A stretch of 44,732 nucleotides of DNA from JAAYCI01 sp964370445. GTDB taxonomy: Bacteria > Bacillota > Clostridia > Oscillospirales > Ruminococcaceae. Each line of letters begins with the position of its first letter. Within the stretch, counting starts at the first letter, position 1. The stretch spans positions 1-44,732 of the forward strand of contig CAYJJK010000007.1 in NCBI GenBank assembly GCA_964370445.1, given 5' to 3'. The translations under genes were made by a program, and so were the position numbers. Below are positions 1-9,115 of the stretch, piece by piece. The notes below the pieces were generated by a model that worked only from the letters and a program-made list of their open reading frames with translations, was not told where the DNA came from and searched no databases.

Positions 1-3000
1 ATCTAATTTTATCAAAGTATCATGTAAATATTTAAATTCAAAATGGGTGGTTACCACCCCTTTTTCTTTGTCATCAGCAGGATGCTGCACCGGGCAAAAA
101 TCGTTAATTTCATACCCCTCAGGTACCACCACCATCCCACCCGGGTGCTGGCCTGTGGTGCGTTTTACACCCTCGCACCCTTTCACCAGTCGCTCGATCT
201 CGGCATTAGGCACCATTTTATCACGCTCATTGAGATAGTTTTTTACATAGCCATATGCTGTTTTATCTTGCAAGCCCGACACTGTGCCCGCCTTAAACAC
301 CTGTTCTTTCCCAAATAATTCCTCGGTGTAACGATGAGCCTGTGCCTGATATTCTCCGGAAAAATTAAGGTCAATATCCGGTTCTTTGTCTCCGTCAAAC
401 CCAAGAAAGGTTTCAAAAGGAATTTCATTGCCATCCCCTTGCATTTTTGTGTCGCAATGTGGGCAGTTTTTGTTAGGCAAATCAAACCCACTGGCCACAC
501 TTCCATCTGTGATGAATTCACTGTGTTTGCAAGAGGGGCACAAATAGTGTGGCGGCAAGGGATTCACCTCTGAGATGCCTGCAAAATTGGCCACTGCAGA
601 CGAACCAACAGAACCACGACTTCCCACAAGGTAGCCATTTTCTTCACTATTTTGCACCAACTTTTGCGCAATAACATACAAAACCGCATACCCATGTTTA
701 ATAATGGAGTCAAGTTCTTTTTGAAGGCGCTCTTCCACAAGTTGTGGTAAATTTTCTCCATAGCGTTTTTTTGCATTGCCCATTGTTTTTTCACGTAAAA
801 TTTCGTCTGAACCTTCAATGGTAGGCGTGAACGTATTTTTGGGAATGGGGCGAATATTACCCTCGATGCTATCTGCAATTTGGTTTGGATAATCCACCAC
901 AACTGCTTTTGCATCCTCTTCACTGAGATAGAAAAATTCGTCCAGCATCTCATCTGTAGTGCGAAAATAAAGCGGTGCTTGGTTGTCTGCATCCGAAAAC
1001 CCCTGCCCCGCCTGCAATACACTGCGATAAATTGCCTCATGTTTTCGTATAAAATGCACATCCCCTGTTGCCACCACAGGTTTTTGTAATTTTTTACCAA
1101 GGTCTACAATTTTTTGATTAAACTCCTGCAACGTTTCTACACTTTCCACTCTTCCCTCCCTTAGCAAAAATTCGTTGTTGCCAAGCGGTTGGATTTCTAA
1201 AAAGTCGTAATACGATGCAATTTGTTCTAATTCTTTATCATCGGCACCTGCCATAATTGCTCTGTAAAGCTCTCCCGCTTCACAGGCGGAACCAACCAAA
1301 AGTCCTTCTCTATGCCGATTGAGTAAGCTTTTGGGGATACGTGGTCCCTTACTTTTGCCCGTAGCAAAATAATCTATGTGGCTTTTCGACACAAGTTGAT
1401 ACATATTTTTAAGGCCTGCCTGCGTTTGAACCAAAAGTAAAAGGTGAAAATTGCGACGAGAGAGAATGTTGCCACTGGTGAGATTGGTGTTTAATTCTTT
1501 TAAAAGATAAATTCCTCGGTTTTCCAGTTCGCTCAACATGCGAGAAAACATATCGGCTGTTGCCTTTGCATCGTCTTTTGCACGATGGTGCTGAAAAGAG
1601 GGCACCCCAAGGTGGGCCGCCAAAGTGTCTAGTTTATAGTTCTTTAACCCGGTATACAAAGCTTGCCCCAGCGGCAATGTATCAATACAAGGCAATTCAA
1701 ATGGCACATTCATGCGTTCTGCCGTTGCTTTCATAAAACGCATGTCAAAGCCGTGTCCATTATGTGCCACAAGTACACTGCCTTTTGCAAAATCTAAAAA
1801 GTCTTTAAAAACAACGTCCTCTGCCGGTGCATCTGCCACCATTTCATTGGTGATGCCAGTGATTTGCGTAATTTTAGGCGGAACAGGACAACCGGGATTG
1901 ATAAAACTGCAAAACACATCCTTTATCTTCCCGTTTTCCAGCAAAACAGCACCAAGTTCTGTCATACGATCTACACGAGGAGAAAGGCCGGTGGTTTCAA
2001 TATCAAATACCACAAATCGAGTGTTGGCAAGAGCCCCTTCCGTCACTTGGTCCAAAACGGCAAGCTGGTCATCAATGCAATAGGCTTCCATGCCGTAAAT
2101 CACCTTGAAATCCGGATGATCTTTTTGCAAACCCTCATAGGCCAGCATGGCCTCTGGATAAGCCTGCACCACACCATGATCTGTAATTGCCACAGCCCGA
2201 TGACCAAGTTTGGCCGCTGTTTTCACCACCTCTTTAGGGTCACACAAGCCATCCAACGTGCTTAGTTTTGTGTGCAAATGCAATTCCACGCGTTTTTCTA
2301 ATGCATCATCCGTTTGGGGCTTTCTCTTCACACGCAAAATATCACTTGGCTTAAACACATAAGCGTTTTCAAAATTATCGTATACATATTCGCCACGTAT
2401 AATCAGGCTGTCCCCTATGGATATTTCGCTGAGTTTGCTCACTTGCATGTTGGGCCGAAAATGCATTTTTACAGCAGCCGAACTGTTGTAATCTGTGATA
2501 TAAAATGATAAAATTTGCCCGCCACGACGCAATTCTCTCCAATCTAGCTTAAAAACGTCACCAAACAGAATGCACTTTTGGCTGCCTTCATCTAAGCTTT
2601 CCAGTGGTTCTATCTCATCTGGGGTAAAAGCTGCCCCCAGCAAAACCTCCGCCGGTGCATCGGCCAATTCTATTCCCGGCAATTTTGGTGCTTTAATCCC
2701 TGCATTTCTAGGCTTTGGAGGTGGAACATTTTTTTCGATACGTTGCACCACTTCTTCTCTATCTAGTGGCTTTGAGTTCAAAAGTTGTACCACAGGTCGG
2801 TATCCAGTGGTTTCTAACAACAAATCAGCCAATTTTTCAGGAAATTGCATGGTTTGTAGCAAAATACACCCTGTGGGAACATCAAAATACAGGGCATCGG
2901 TTTCAATGCGTATCGTGGCATTTTCAAAGTAACCATTCAGCGGTAAGCCGGATGATTTTAGCTCTTCCAACAAAAGGTAAACACCCTTTTCATCAAGCTT

Positions 3001-3234
3001 ATCATAGGGGAATTTTCCCTGCAGCACAACCTCATATGAGGGAAAGCGCGCTGCAAAAACAGCATGTAAATGCTGCTTTTCTTGCTGACATAATAGACGA
3101 TCGCAAAAATATTGTATGGCAATCTGCCCTTTTTTTTCATCCACAAACACGCCCTCTATGGTGATTTCAAGGGCGCAACTAAGCGCTGTTTCGTGCTTTA
3201 ATTCAGGGCACAAATCTAACAAAAGCAAGCCCAC
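1..3234 (-). CDS. polC: DNA polymerase III, PolC-type alpha subunit (N-terminal 1078 residues; 3' end outside window)
   Basis: This is the replicative polymerase of low-GC Gram-positives; only its first 1078 codons are inside the window and the frame is open to base 1. The start is a GTG at 3234 with the Shine-Dalgarno sequence GGGAGGA about 6 bases upstream. Visible in order are an N-terminal region, an OB-fold segment around residue 240, a PHP domain from about residue 315 with HLHT and ITDH metal motifs, an inserted DEDD 3'-5' proofreading exonuclease (FDIETTGLS near residue 408, an HNGHGFD motif later), and the start of the polymerase domain: VGSRGSVGSA near 870, the catalytic PDIDLNFSGEYQ near 955 and TTGQHPGGM near 1035. 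PolC proteins are usually 1400-1460 residues, so roughly a quarter is missing. It is the last visible gene of the ispG-polC run, 178 bases after ispG; that gap holds no gene. Confidence 0.97.
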   Translation of the reverse strand, partial: MGLLLLDLCPELKHETALSCALEITIEGVFVDEKKGQIAIQYFCDRLLCQQEKQHLHAVFAARFPSYEVVLQGKFPYDKLDEKGVYLLLEELKSSGLPLNGYFENATIRIETDALYFDVPTGCILLQTMQFPEKLADLLLETTGYRPVVQLLNSKPLDREEVVQRIEKNVPPPKPRNAGIKAPKLPGIELADAPAEVLLGAAFTPDEIEPLESLDEGSQKCILFGDVFKLDWRELRRGGQILSFYITDYNSSAAVKMHFRPNMQVSKLSEISIGDSLIIRGEYVYDNFENAYVFKPSDILRVKRKPQTDDALEKRVELHLHTKLSTLDGLCDPKEVVKTAAKLGHRAVAITDHGVVQAYPEAMLAYEGLQKDHPDFKVIYGMEAYCIDDQLAVLDQVTEGALANTRFVVFDIETTGLSPRVDRMTELGAVLLENGKIKDVFCSFINPGCPVPPKITQITGITNEMVADAPAEDVVFKDFLDFAKGSVLVAHNGHGFDMRFMKATAERMNVPFELPCIDTLPLGQALYTGLKNYKLDTLAAHLGVPSFQHHRAKDDAKATADMFSRMLSELENRGIYLLKELNTNLTSGNILSRRNFHLLLLVQTQAGLKNMYQLVSKSHIDYFATGKSKGPRIPKSLLNRHREGLLVGSACEAGELYRAIMAGADDKELEQIASYYDFLEIQPLGNNEFLLREGRVESVETLQEFNQKIVDLGKKLQKPVVATGDVHFIRKHEAIYRSVLQAGQGFSDADNQAPLYFRTTDEMLDEFFYLSEEDAKAVVVDYPNQIADSIEGNIRPIPKNTFTPTIEGSDEILREKTMGNAKKRYGENLPQLVEERLQKELDSIIKHGYAVLYVIAQKLVQNSEENGYLVGSRGSVGSSAVANFAGISEVNPLPPHYLCPSCKHSEFITDGSVASGFDLPNKNCPHCDTKMQGDGNEIPFETFLGFDGDKEPDIDLNFSGEYQAQAHRYTEELFGKEQVFKAGTVSGLQDKTAYGYVKNYLNERDKMVPNAEIERLVKGCEGVKRTTGQHPGGMVVVPEGYEINDFCPVQHPADDKEKGVVTTHFEFKYLHDTLIKLD

Positions 3235-3412
3235 AGTCTATCCTCCCGGCCTTTCTTTATGGCTGCGACGCAAAACGGTTACCAATTGTATGTTAAAGGC
3301 ACAAAAAATGGCAACGTAAAAGTTCAATACCTATCCCTGTATTTTAATCAAATCAAACCAACTCAATACATTCATAAGCAAATGTATCAACCATTTCACT
3401 ATCTTGATAAAA

Positions 3413-4471
3413 TTAAGATTCCAGCGCTTCTATCTCTTTCAGCAGTTCTTCTACAAAATTCTCACGCACCACGCGCACCCGTTCGCCTTTTCTAAAAATC
3501 ACTGCACTGTCTTTGCCACCGGCAAGGCCCACATCTGCCTCTTTTCCTTCACCAAGCCCATTCACCACACAACCCATCACAGCAATTTTAATCTTCTTTT
3601 TCGATCCTTTCAGTTTGTCTTGCACCTCGCTTGCAATGCCTTCTACTGAAATGCAGGTGCGCCCACAGGTTGGGCAACTGATGATTTCCGGCCCTTCCAC
3701 ATCATGCCCGGCCGCACGTAATATCTCAAAACCGGCCTGCACCTCACTTTTTGGGTTTGTTGTTAACGATACACGCAAAGTATCCCCAATACCATCCAAA
3801 AGTAACGCACCAATTCCCATGGCGCTTTTGATAAGCCCCATTCTTTCAAGCCCTGCCTCGGTTACGCCAAGGTGTAAAGGGTATAAGCATTGCTGTGAAA
3901 GTAGGCGATATGCCTCAACATTGGTTGGCACATGGCTGGATTTTAGTGATATGACAATATCTTCAAAATCAAAACGTTCTAAAAGGGAAATTTCTTTTAA
4001 GGCACTTTCCACCAAGGCCTCGGCCGTTGGGTGGCCATATTTTTCCAAAAGTGCTTTTTCTAAGCTTCCACCATTCACCCCGATACGAATGGGCACACTT
4101 TTCTGCTTACACGCTGCGGCAACCTGCCTTACACGCTCGGTTTCTCCAATATTACCAGGGTTAATGCGCACCTTGTCTACCCCGGCCTCTATGCAAGCCA
4201 AAGCGATACGATAGTCAAAGTGAATATCGGCCACCACAGGGATACTGATTTCGTTTTTCAATGCTTCTATCAGCCTAACATTCTCCCTATGTGGCACACT
4301 TACACGTATAATTTCGCAGCCGGCTGCTTGCAATTCTTTCGCTTGGCACACATTGCCTTTTATATCTTCTGCTGGCACACTAAGCATGCTTTGCACACGT
4401 ACAGCGCTGCCGCCGCCCAGCAGCACATTGCCTATTTGTATTTGTTTCGAAATTCTTTTTTCTTTTTTCAT
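3413..4471 (-). CDS. ispG: 4-hydroxy-3-methylbut-2-en-1-yl diphosphate synthase (flavodoxin)
   Basis: IspG (GcpE) converts the cyclic diphosphate MEcPP to HMBPP, the penultimate step of the non-mevalonate (MEP) isoprenoid pathway, in the cytosol. The protein has the TIM-barrel start (SKQIQIGNVLLGGG, VQSMLSVPAED) and the C-terminal [4Fe-4S] region with Cys at about 266, 269, 273 (CPTCGRTC) and 301 (MGCVVNGLGEG). The ATG at 4471 is chosen because it lies just after the rseP stop at 4476-4478 with a GGTGGGGTG ribosome site in the end of rseP. A longer reading from 4513 would add 14 unconserved residues and overlap rseP. Length of about 352 residues fits the compact form of the family. It is translationally linked to rseP and followed by polC; with dxr two genes upstream, it makes this a MEP-pathway cluster. 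Confidence 0.97.
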   Translation of the reverse strand: MKKEKRISKQIQIGNVLLGGGSAVRVQSMLSVPAEDIKGNVCQAKELQAAGCEIIRVSVPHRENVRLIEALKNEISIPVVADIHFDYRIALACIEAGVDKVRINPGNIGETERVRQVAAACKQKSVPIRIGVNGGSLEKALLEKYGHPTAEALVESALKEISLLERFDFEDIVISLKSSHVPTNVEAYRLLSQQCLYPLHLGVTEAGLERMGLIKSAMGIGALLLDGIGDTLRVSLTTNPKSEVQAGFEILRAAGHDVEGPEIISCPTCGRTCISVEGIASEVQDKLKGSKKKIKIAVMGCVVNGLGEGKEADVGLAGGKDSAVIFRKGERVRVVRENFVEELLKEIEALES

Positions 4472-4475
4472 CTCA

Positions 4476-5537
4476 TCACCCCACCAAACGTGCAATGTCA
4501 TTAAATGTTGCAAATAACATCACGCCAATGAGCAACACAAACCCACCAATATTAACCGCAAACACAAAACGCTCATTCAATGGTTTGCGTATCACAGTTT
4601 CTATAAATAGCTGTAGCACTTTCCCGCCATCTAATGCTGGCAATGGCAACATATTAACAATGCCAAGATTGATAGAAATTAACGCAAGCAAGTTTAAAAC
4701 ACTTTGCCAACCAACAGAAACCGCCATGCCCACTTGCGAAACAATGCCCACCGGGCCCGAAAGTTGATTGATTGCAATTCGACCCATAAGTAAATCGAAA
4801 AGACTTAAATAAATCATACGCGCGTAAGAAAGTGTGTTTAAAAATGCTTCTTGCACCACAGTCCATACGTTTTTTTCTACTGCTTGCACTTTAAACCCAA
4901 AATCAAGATATGTAAACACCTCACCGGTTGTTTCATCTATCACCGGCTCGCCTGTTTCGGGGTCAATTGCCTCCACTTCAGGAAATGCCACATTTTCAAG
5001 CTCTATCTTTTCACCGTCACGTCGCACCTGTAATTCAAAGCTTCCATTTTGTGTTCTGGCAAACTCATACATCATATCATCTAAAATAAACATTGTTCTT
5101 CCGTTTATTTTTAGTATTTCATCACCCACTTGCAAGCCGGTATCAGGGTTTGTAATCTCTACAATTGTGGTGTCGGCAATGGGCCCACCAGTGGCAATAA
5201 GCACAATGAGCACCAAGAAACCAAGAAGCAAATTCATGAAGGCCCCTGCCACCATCACAAGCAAGCGATTGATGGCAGGTGCTTTTGAAAAACTACGCTC
5301 AGAATCGTTTTCCTCATCTTCCCCTTCCATTTGCACATAACCACCAATGGGAAAAAGACGCAAAGAATAGGTGGTTTCTCCCCATTGTTTTTTCAACAGA
5401 GGAGGACCCATGCCAAGTGCAAAGGCATTTACCTTTATGCCACTTTTTTTTGCAACCAAAAAATGCCCCAGTTCGTGCACAAAGATAACTATCCCAAATA
5501 CCAAGGCCGATACAACCAGCATAATGACTGTACTCAT
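4476..5537 (-). CDS. rseP: RIP-family site-2 zinc metalloprotease RseP
   Basis: This is an intramembrane zinc protease of the site-2 protease family (RseP/RasP/YluC), which cuts transmembrane anti-sigma factors and signal peptide remnants. The first membrane helix carries the zinc motif HELGH near residue 21. A PDZ domain follows in the middle (DTGLQVGDEILKINGR), and the second catalytic motif MLPLPALDGGK is near residue 300, before a last hydrophobic helix. At 353 residues it has the usual single-PDZ Gram-positive length. An acidic insert (EDEENDSE) follows the first PDZ-proximal helix. It sits 51 bases after dxr and its stop lies 4 bases before the ispG start, a gene order common in Clostridia. 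Which anti-sigma factor it cleaves cannot be told from the window. Confidence 0.96.
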   Translation of the reverse strand: MSTVIMLVVSALVFGIVIFVHELGHFLVAKKSGIKVNAFALGMGPPLLKKQWGETTYSLRLFPIGGYVQMEGEDEENDSERSFSKAPAINRLLVMVAGAFMNLLLGFLVLIVLIATGGPIADTTIVEITNPDTGLQVGDEILKINGRTMFILDDMMYEFARTQNGSFELQVRRDGEKIELENVAFPEVEAIDPETGEPVIDETTGEVFTYLDFGFKVQAVEKNVWTVVQEAFLNTLSYARMIYLSLFDLLMGRIAINQLSGPVGIVSQVGMAVSVGWQSVLNLLALISINLGIVNMLPLPALDGGKVLQLFIETVIRKPLNERFVFAVNIGGFVLLIGVMLFATFNDIARLVG

Positions 5538-5588
5538 TCTATTTCCTCTCTATACGCCGCCGGTTTTTTCGACACTATACTCACAAGA

Positions 5589-6746
5589 CTAGTTTTTACA
5601 ATGCTCATGCACATAGCGCCGCGCTGTGGCATCACAGGCATACACATCGTCCAAGTTATAGCTACCGGCAAAACTGTCGCTATCCACACAGCCCTCTACC
5701 AAACGCCCAATGTCCAAAAAGGAAATTTTCTCTTTCAAAAACAATGCCACTGCCTCTTCATTTGCGCCATTTGCTGCGCAAGGGGCAAGCCCGCCTTTTT
5801 CTGCCGCTTTTTTGCACGCGGCCAAACAGCGAAAAGTGTCATCGTCTGTTTGGCCAAAATCTAAGCGTGTAAGTGTTTTAAAATCTAATTGTGGTGCAGA
5901 ACCTTGCACACGGTTTGGGAAAGTAAGCGCATATTGTATGGGCAATCGCATATCTGGCACACCAAGCTGTGCCAGCACTGAGTTATCCGAAAACTCCACC
6001 ATCGAGTGGATGATGCTTTGGCGTTGCACTACTATATCAATCTGTTTCGGCGGCAAATTAAACAGCCACATTGCCTCGATAAACTCAAGACCCTTATTCA
6101 TCAAAGATGCCGAATCAATGGTGATTTTGCTTCCCATCGACCAATTTGGATGTGCCAAAGCATCTTTCACCGTCACTTTTTCAAGCTCTGCTGTATTTTT
6201 TTCATAAAATGGACCCCCAGAGGCCGTAAGGATTACCCTTTTAAGCTCTTTTGCCGAGTATTCATCTTGCAAACACTGAAAAATAGCACTGTGCTCACTG
6301 TCTACCGGGAGCAATCTTCCACCTTTATTTCGGCTTTCACGCATCACCAATTCTCCGCCTGTCACAAGGCTTTCCTTGTTAGCCAAGGCAACATCCATGC
6401 CACGACCAAGAGCCGCAAGTGTTGCGTCAAGACCTGCAATGCCTACAATGGCATTAAGTGTTATGTTTGCATCACATTCCAAAACCGCCCTGCGTGTAGC
6501 ATCCTTACCCGTAAGCAAACCCACTTTGAAAGGCAATGACAAAAGTTCAGGCTCTATTTTTTTTGCAGCCTCTTCATCAGTCACAGCAACAAGCTGTGGC
6601 TTAAATCCCTTCACTTGCGTAAGCAATAGGTCGGTATTTTGGTGGGCACTGAGTAGCGCAACTTCATAGCCTTGCCGACGTATTACATCTAGACTCTGCC
6701 GTCCAATGGAGCCAGTGCTGCCTAAAAGTGCAACTTTCTTCTTCAT
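5589..6746 (-). CDS. dxr: 1-deoxy-D-xylulose 5-phosphate reductoisomerase
   Basis: DXR converts DXP to 2-C-methyl-D-erythritol 4-phosphate with NADPH, the committed step of the MEP isoprenoid pathway. The N-terminus carries the Rossmann motif GSTGSIG. Further motifs are ANKESLVTGG (NADPH and substrate region), PVDSEHSAIFQ with metal-binding Asp-Ser-Glu, LTASGGPF and NWSMGSKITIDSASLMNKGLE (the flexible loop and metal site). About 385 residues is full length. Two ATGs lie in tandem at 6749 and 6746; the second is better spaced from the AGGTG ribosome site, which lies within the end of cdsA. The cdsA stop is at 6751-6753, so the two genes are tightly coupled. Its operon partner ispG lies two genes downstream, on the other side of rseP. 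Confidence 0.97.
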   Translation of the reverse strand: MKKKVALLGSTGSIGRQSLDVIRRQGYEVALLSAHQNTDLLLTQVKGFKPQLVAVTDEEAAKKIEPELLSLPFKVGLLTGKDATRRAVLECDANITLNAIVGIAGLDATLAALGRGMDVALANKESLVTGGELVMRESRNKGGRLLPVDSEHSAIFQCLQDEYSAKELKRVILTASGGPFYEKNTAELEKVTVKDALAHPNWSMGSKITIDSASLMNKGLEFIEAMWLFNLPPKQIDIVVQRQSIIHSMVEFSDNSVLAQLGVPDMRLPIQYALTFPNRVQGSAPQLDFKTLTRLDFGQTDDDTFRCLAACKKAAEKGGLAPCAANGANEEAVALFLKEKISFLDIGRLVEGCVDSDSFAGSYNLDDVYACDATARRYVHEHCKN

Positions 6747-6750
6747 CATA

Positions 6751-7611
6751 TCACCTCAAGATAGAATGGTGAAACTGGACAGCCAGCGCCATCAGCGGTG
6801 CGATTAAAAGCAGGCTGTCAAAACGATCCATAATTCCGCCGTGTCCGGGAAAAATGGTGCCATAATCCTTGATGCCACACTGCCGTTTTACTCCTGAGGC
6901 AAATAGGTCGCCCAGCATGCCCAGCACCGAAGCAAATGCACCCAAAACTGCCACAAAAAGATAGTAAATATTGCCACCCTCTTGCCACAAGGTACCCTCT
7001 GGCCAAAATTGTGTATATAAAAAACTGATTAAAACCCCAAGAAGCATGCTGCCAAAAATCCCCCCCGCAGCACCTTCCACTGTTTTGTTTGGGCTAACAT
7101 TTGGCGCCAATTTGCGCTTACCAAAACGCCTACCCACAAGGTAAGCAAAGGTGTCTCCACCCCAAGCAAATCCCATCACCATCACCGTAACATACACTGC
7201 ATCATAGCCATAGTCCCCTTGGGGCAGCAATTTTTTTAGGCTGAGTAGTGTAAAGAAACAAAACAATACCAAAAGAGAATAAAGAGTCATCCCAGCGAAT
7301 TTTGTGAAATCAATATGCTTGTTTCTTTGAACAAAATATATCGATATAAACAGAAGAAAAGCATATAACGCTGCTGTAATCCACTTTTGCATACCAAAGA
7401 AAGGCAGCAACATCACAAAAAACACCAGTGGGATAAAGGCTATGAAAAGGGGCAAATCTTTCTTTTTAAACCCAAAGGCATCAAATATTTCGTGTATGGC
7501 AATGAGGGTGATGGCACAAAAAAGCACGTCAAAAACAAGTGTTTCATAAAGCAAAAAAGCAAATATAAGCAATATGATACCCACCACCGAGGTGATTACT
7601 CTGGTTTTCAT
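6751..7611 (-). CDS. cdsA: Phosphatidate cytidylyltransferase
   Basis: CdsA makes CDP-diacylglycerol from phosphatidic acid and CTP, the branch point for all bacterial phospholipids, in the cytoplasmic membrane. The protein is almost entirely hydrophobic, with about eight membrane segments. It ends with the family signature around residues 205-270: KRKLAPNVSPNKTVEGAAGG followed by SGVKRQCGIKDYGTIFPGHGG and MDRFDSL, holding the conserved acidic residues for CTP and metal. Length of 286 residues is typical. The start is the ATG at 7611 with an AGGAGG ribosome site about 8 bases away; a TTG immediately before it is less likely. It lies 52 bases after uppS and just before dxr. Confidence 0.96.
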   Translation of the reverse strand: MKTRVITSVVGIILLIFAFLLYETLVFDVLFCAITLIAIHEIFDAFGFKKKDLPLFIAFIPLVFFVMLLPFFGMQKWITAALYAFLLFISIYFVQRNKHIDFTKFAGMTLYSLLVLFCFFTLLSLKKLLPQGDYGYDAVYVTVMVMGFAWGGDTFAYLVGRRFGKRKLAPNVSPNKTVEGAAGGIFGSMLLGVLISFLYTQFWPEGTLWQEGGNIYYLFVAVLGAFASVLGMLGDLFASGVKRQCGIKDYGTIFPGHGGIMDRFDSLLLIAPLMALAVQFHHSILR

Positions 7612-7663
7612 CAAGCCCCCCTCCTCTCTTTTTAATCCAAAAAAAATTCAACATGCAAAAGGT

Positions 7664-8377
7664 TTACACAAGACCACCAAAACGACGTTCACGCCCCTGG
7701 TATTCTGCCACAATTGCATCAAAATCTGCCCTTGTAAAATCCGGCCAAAGGGTATCGGTAAACATCAATTCCGCATAAGCGCATTGCCACATAAGAAAAT
7801 TTGAAATGCGCTTTTCGCCTGAAGTGCGTAAAATGAAATCCGGCATTGGTTGGCCATAGGTATACAGTTTTTTCTCAATTTCTTCTTCTGTGATACTCTC
7901 AATGCTACGTGTTTCGTTTTTTACCTCTGCTGCCAAGCGACGTGCTGCCTGCACCACTTCTTGCCTGCCACCATAATTGACAGCAATATTTAGCACCATA
8001 CCTGTTCTGCTTGCTGTTTTTTGTTCAATATCCTGCATCATGCTTTGATGCTCAGGGCGCAAAGGTGCACGGTCACCTAAAAAAACAACGCGATTGTTTT
8101 CGTCGATATATTTATAAAGCCGTTTCAAACTGGTGCCAAACAAATCCATAATCACTTTAAGCTCTTCTTTGGGTCTTGACCAATTTTCGGTAGAAAATGC
8201 ATAGTATGCAATAGAGGCCACACCTAGTTCATTTGCATAACGTGTGATGTCCTCAAACACTTCGGCGCCTTTTTTGTGGCCTGCCGTGCGCGGCAACCCT
8301 CTTTTTTTTGCCCAGCGTCCATTTCCATCCATGATGATGCCAATAGACAGACCCTTTGCCGCGCTTTGTTGTTCCAT
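7664..8377 (-). CDS. uppS: Isoprenyl transferase (undecaprenyl diphosphate synthase)
   Basis: UppS condenses isopentenyl diphosphate units onto farnesyl diphosphate to give the C55 carrier lipid for cell-wall synthesis. The cis-prenyltransferase motifs are all present: IIMDGNGRWAKKRGLPR with the catalytic Asp near the N-terminus, YAFSTENWSRP, NIAVNYGGRQE, and DFILRTSGEKRISNFLMWQ near the C-terminus, followed by LWPDF. Length of about 237 residues is usual. The ATG at 8377 is preferred because the AAGGTGG ribosome site sits just before it; an upstream ATG at 8401 would add eight residues not expected in the family. It opens the uppS-cdsA-dxr-rseP-ispG-polC run and follows a terminator-like hairpin after frr. 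Confidence 0.96.
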   Translation of the reverse strand: MEQQSAAKGLSIGIIMDGNGRWAKKRGLPRTAGHKKGAEVFEDITRYANELGVASIAYYAFSTENWSRPKEELKVIMDLFGTSLKRLYKYIDENNRVVFLGDRAPLRPEHQSMMQDIEQKTASRTGMVLNIAVNYGGRQEVVQAARRLAAEVKNETRSIESITEEEIEKKLYTYGQPMPDFILRTSGEKRISNFLMWQCAYAELMFTDTLWPDFTRADFDAIVAEYQGRERRFGGLV

Positions 8378-8425
8378 GCCATTTCCACCTTTCTGCACCA
8401 TTTTATCATTTTGGTTATCTCTTCT

Positions 8426-8454
8426 ATAAAAAGTGCCACGCCCTTGCGCGGCAC
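8426..8454 (-). terminator. Intrinsic terminator or attenuator between frr and uppS
   Basis: Reading the minus strand, GTGCCGCGC (8454-8446) pairs with GCGTGGCAC (8441-8433) around a 4-base loop, with one G-U pair, and is followed by TTTTTAT. It lies in the 159-base gap between frr and uppS, about 50 bases before the uppS start. It has all the marks of a Rho-independent terminator, though no strong promoter was seen between it and uppS. Confidence 0.75.
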
Positions 8455-8536
8455 CCTATGAAAGCTATGTAAGCACTTTGAGCCTCACTTAAAGGCGCAC
8501 ACAGAAAAATCAAATCACAATTATAAAATGATACAA

Positions 8537-9094
8537 CTAAATCTCCATGATTTCATTGTTTTTTTCTTCACAAATATGATCGATATCTTTGGTGTGCTTA
8601 TCGGTGATTTTTTGCACATCATGCTCAAGTTCTTTCAAATCGTCCTCAGTAATTTCGCTTTTCTTTTTTTGAGCCTTGAAGTGGTCAATGGCATCTCTTC
8701 GAATGCCACGCACCGTCACCTTACACTCCTCACCCATTTTCATCACATCTTTGGTTAGCTGTTTGCGGCGCTCCTCTGTGGGCGATGGAAAAGCAAGGCG
8801 AATCACTTTGCCGTCGTTAGAAGGTGTGATGCCAACATCAGAAGATAAAATAGCTTTCTCAATATCACGAATGAGACTGCCATCCCAGGGCGAAATCACA
8901 AGCATACGCGCCTCTGGCACCGAAACTGCTGCCACCTGCTGAATGGGTGTGGGGCTTCCGTAATAGTCTACCATCACCTTATCCAAAACAGCAGGGTTTG
9001 CACGCCCTGCACGCACAGCACCAAGTTCTTTTTTTAAATGAGCCAAAGCTTTATCCATTTTTTCTGTATACACCTTCATTGAATCATCAGCCAT
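8537..9094 (-). CDS. frr: Ribosome recycling factor
   Basis: RRF splits post-termination ribosomes together with EF-G. The 185-residue protein matches the family from end to end: MDKALAHLKKELGAVRAGRANP at the N-terminal helix, LDKVMVDYYGSPTPIQQVA, ARMLVISPWD, IEKAILSSDVGITPSNDG and the helical EERRKQLTKDV region, ending in the long C-terminal helix. The start at 9094 has the strong ribosome site AGGAGGT. It follows pyrH by 21 bases, so the two are almost certainly co-transcribed, as in most Firmicutes. Confidence 0.98.
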   Translation of the reverse strand: MADDSMKVYTEKMDKALAHLKKELGAVRAGRANPAVLDKVMVDYYGSPTPIQQVAAVSVPEARMLVISPWDGSLIRDIEKAILSSDVGITPSNDGKVIRLAFPSPTEERRKQLTKDVMKMGEECKVTVRGIRRDAIDHFKAQKKKSEITEDDLKELEHDVQKITDKHTKDIDHICEEKNNEIMEI

Positions 9095-9115
9095 TTTTCC
9101 TACCTCCTTTTTTAA

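Noticed and set aside
3513..4214. Long plus-strand open frame over ispG.
   Set aside because: It is antisense to a clearly conserved gene and resembles no protein family.
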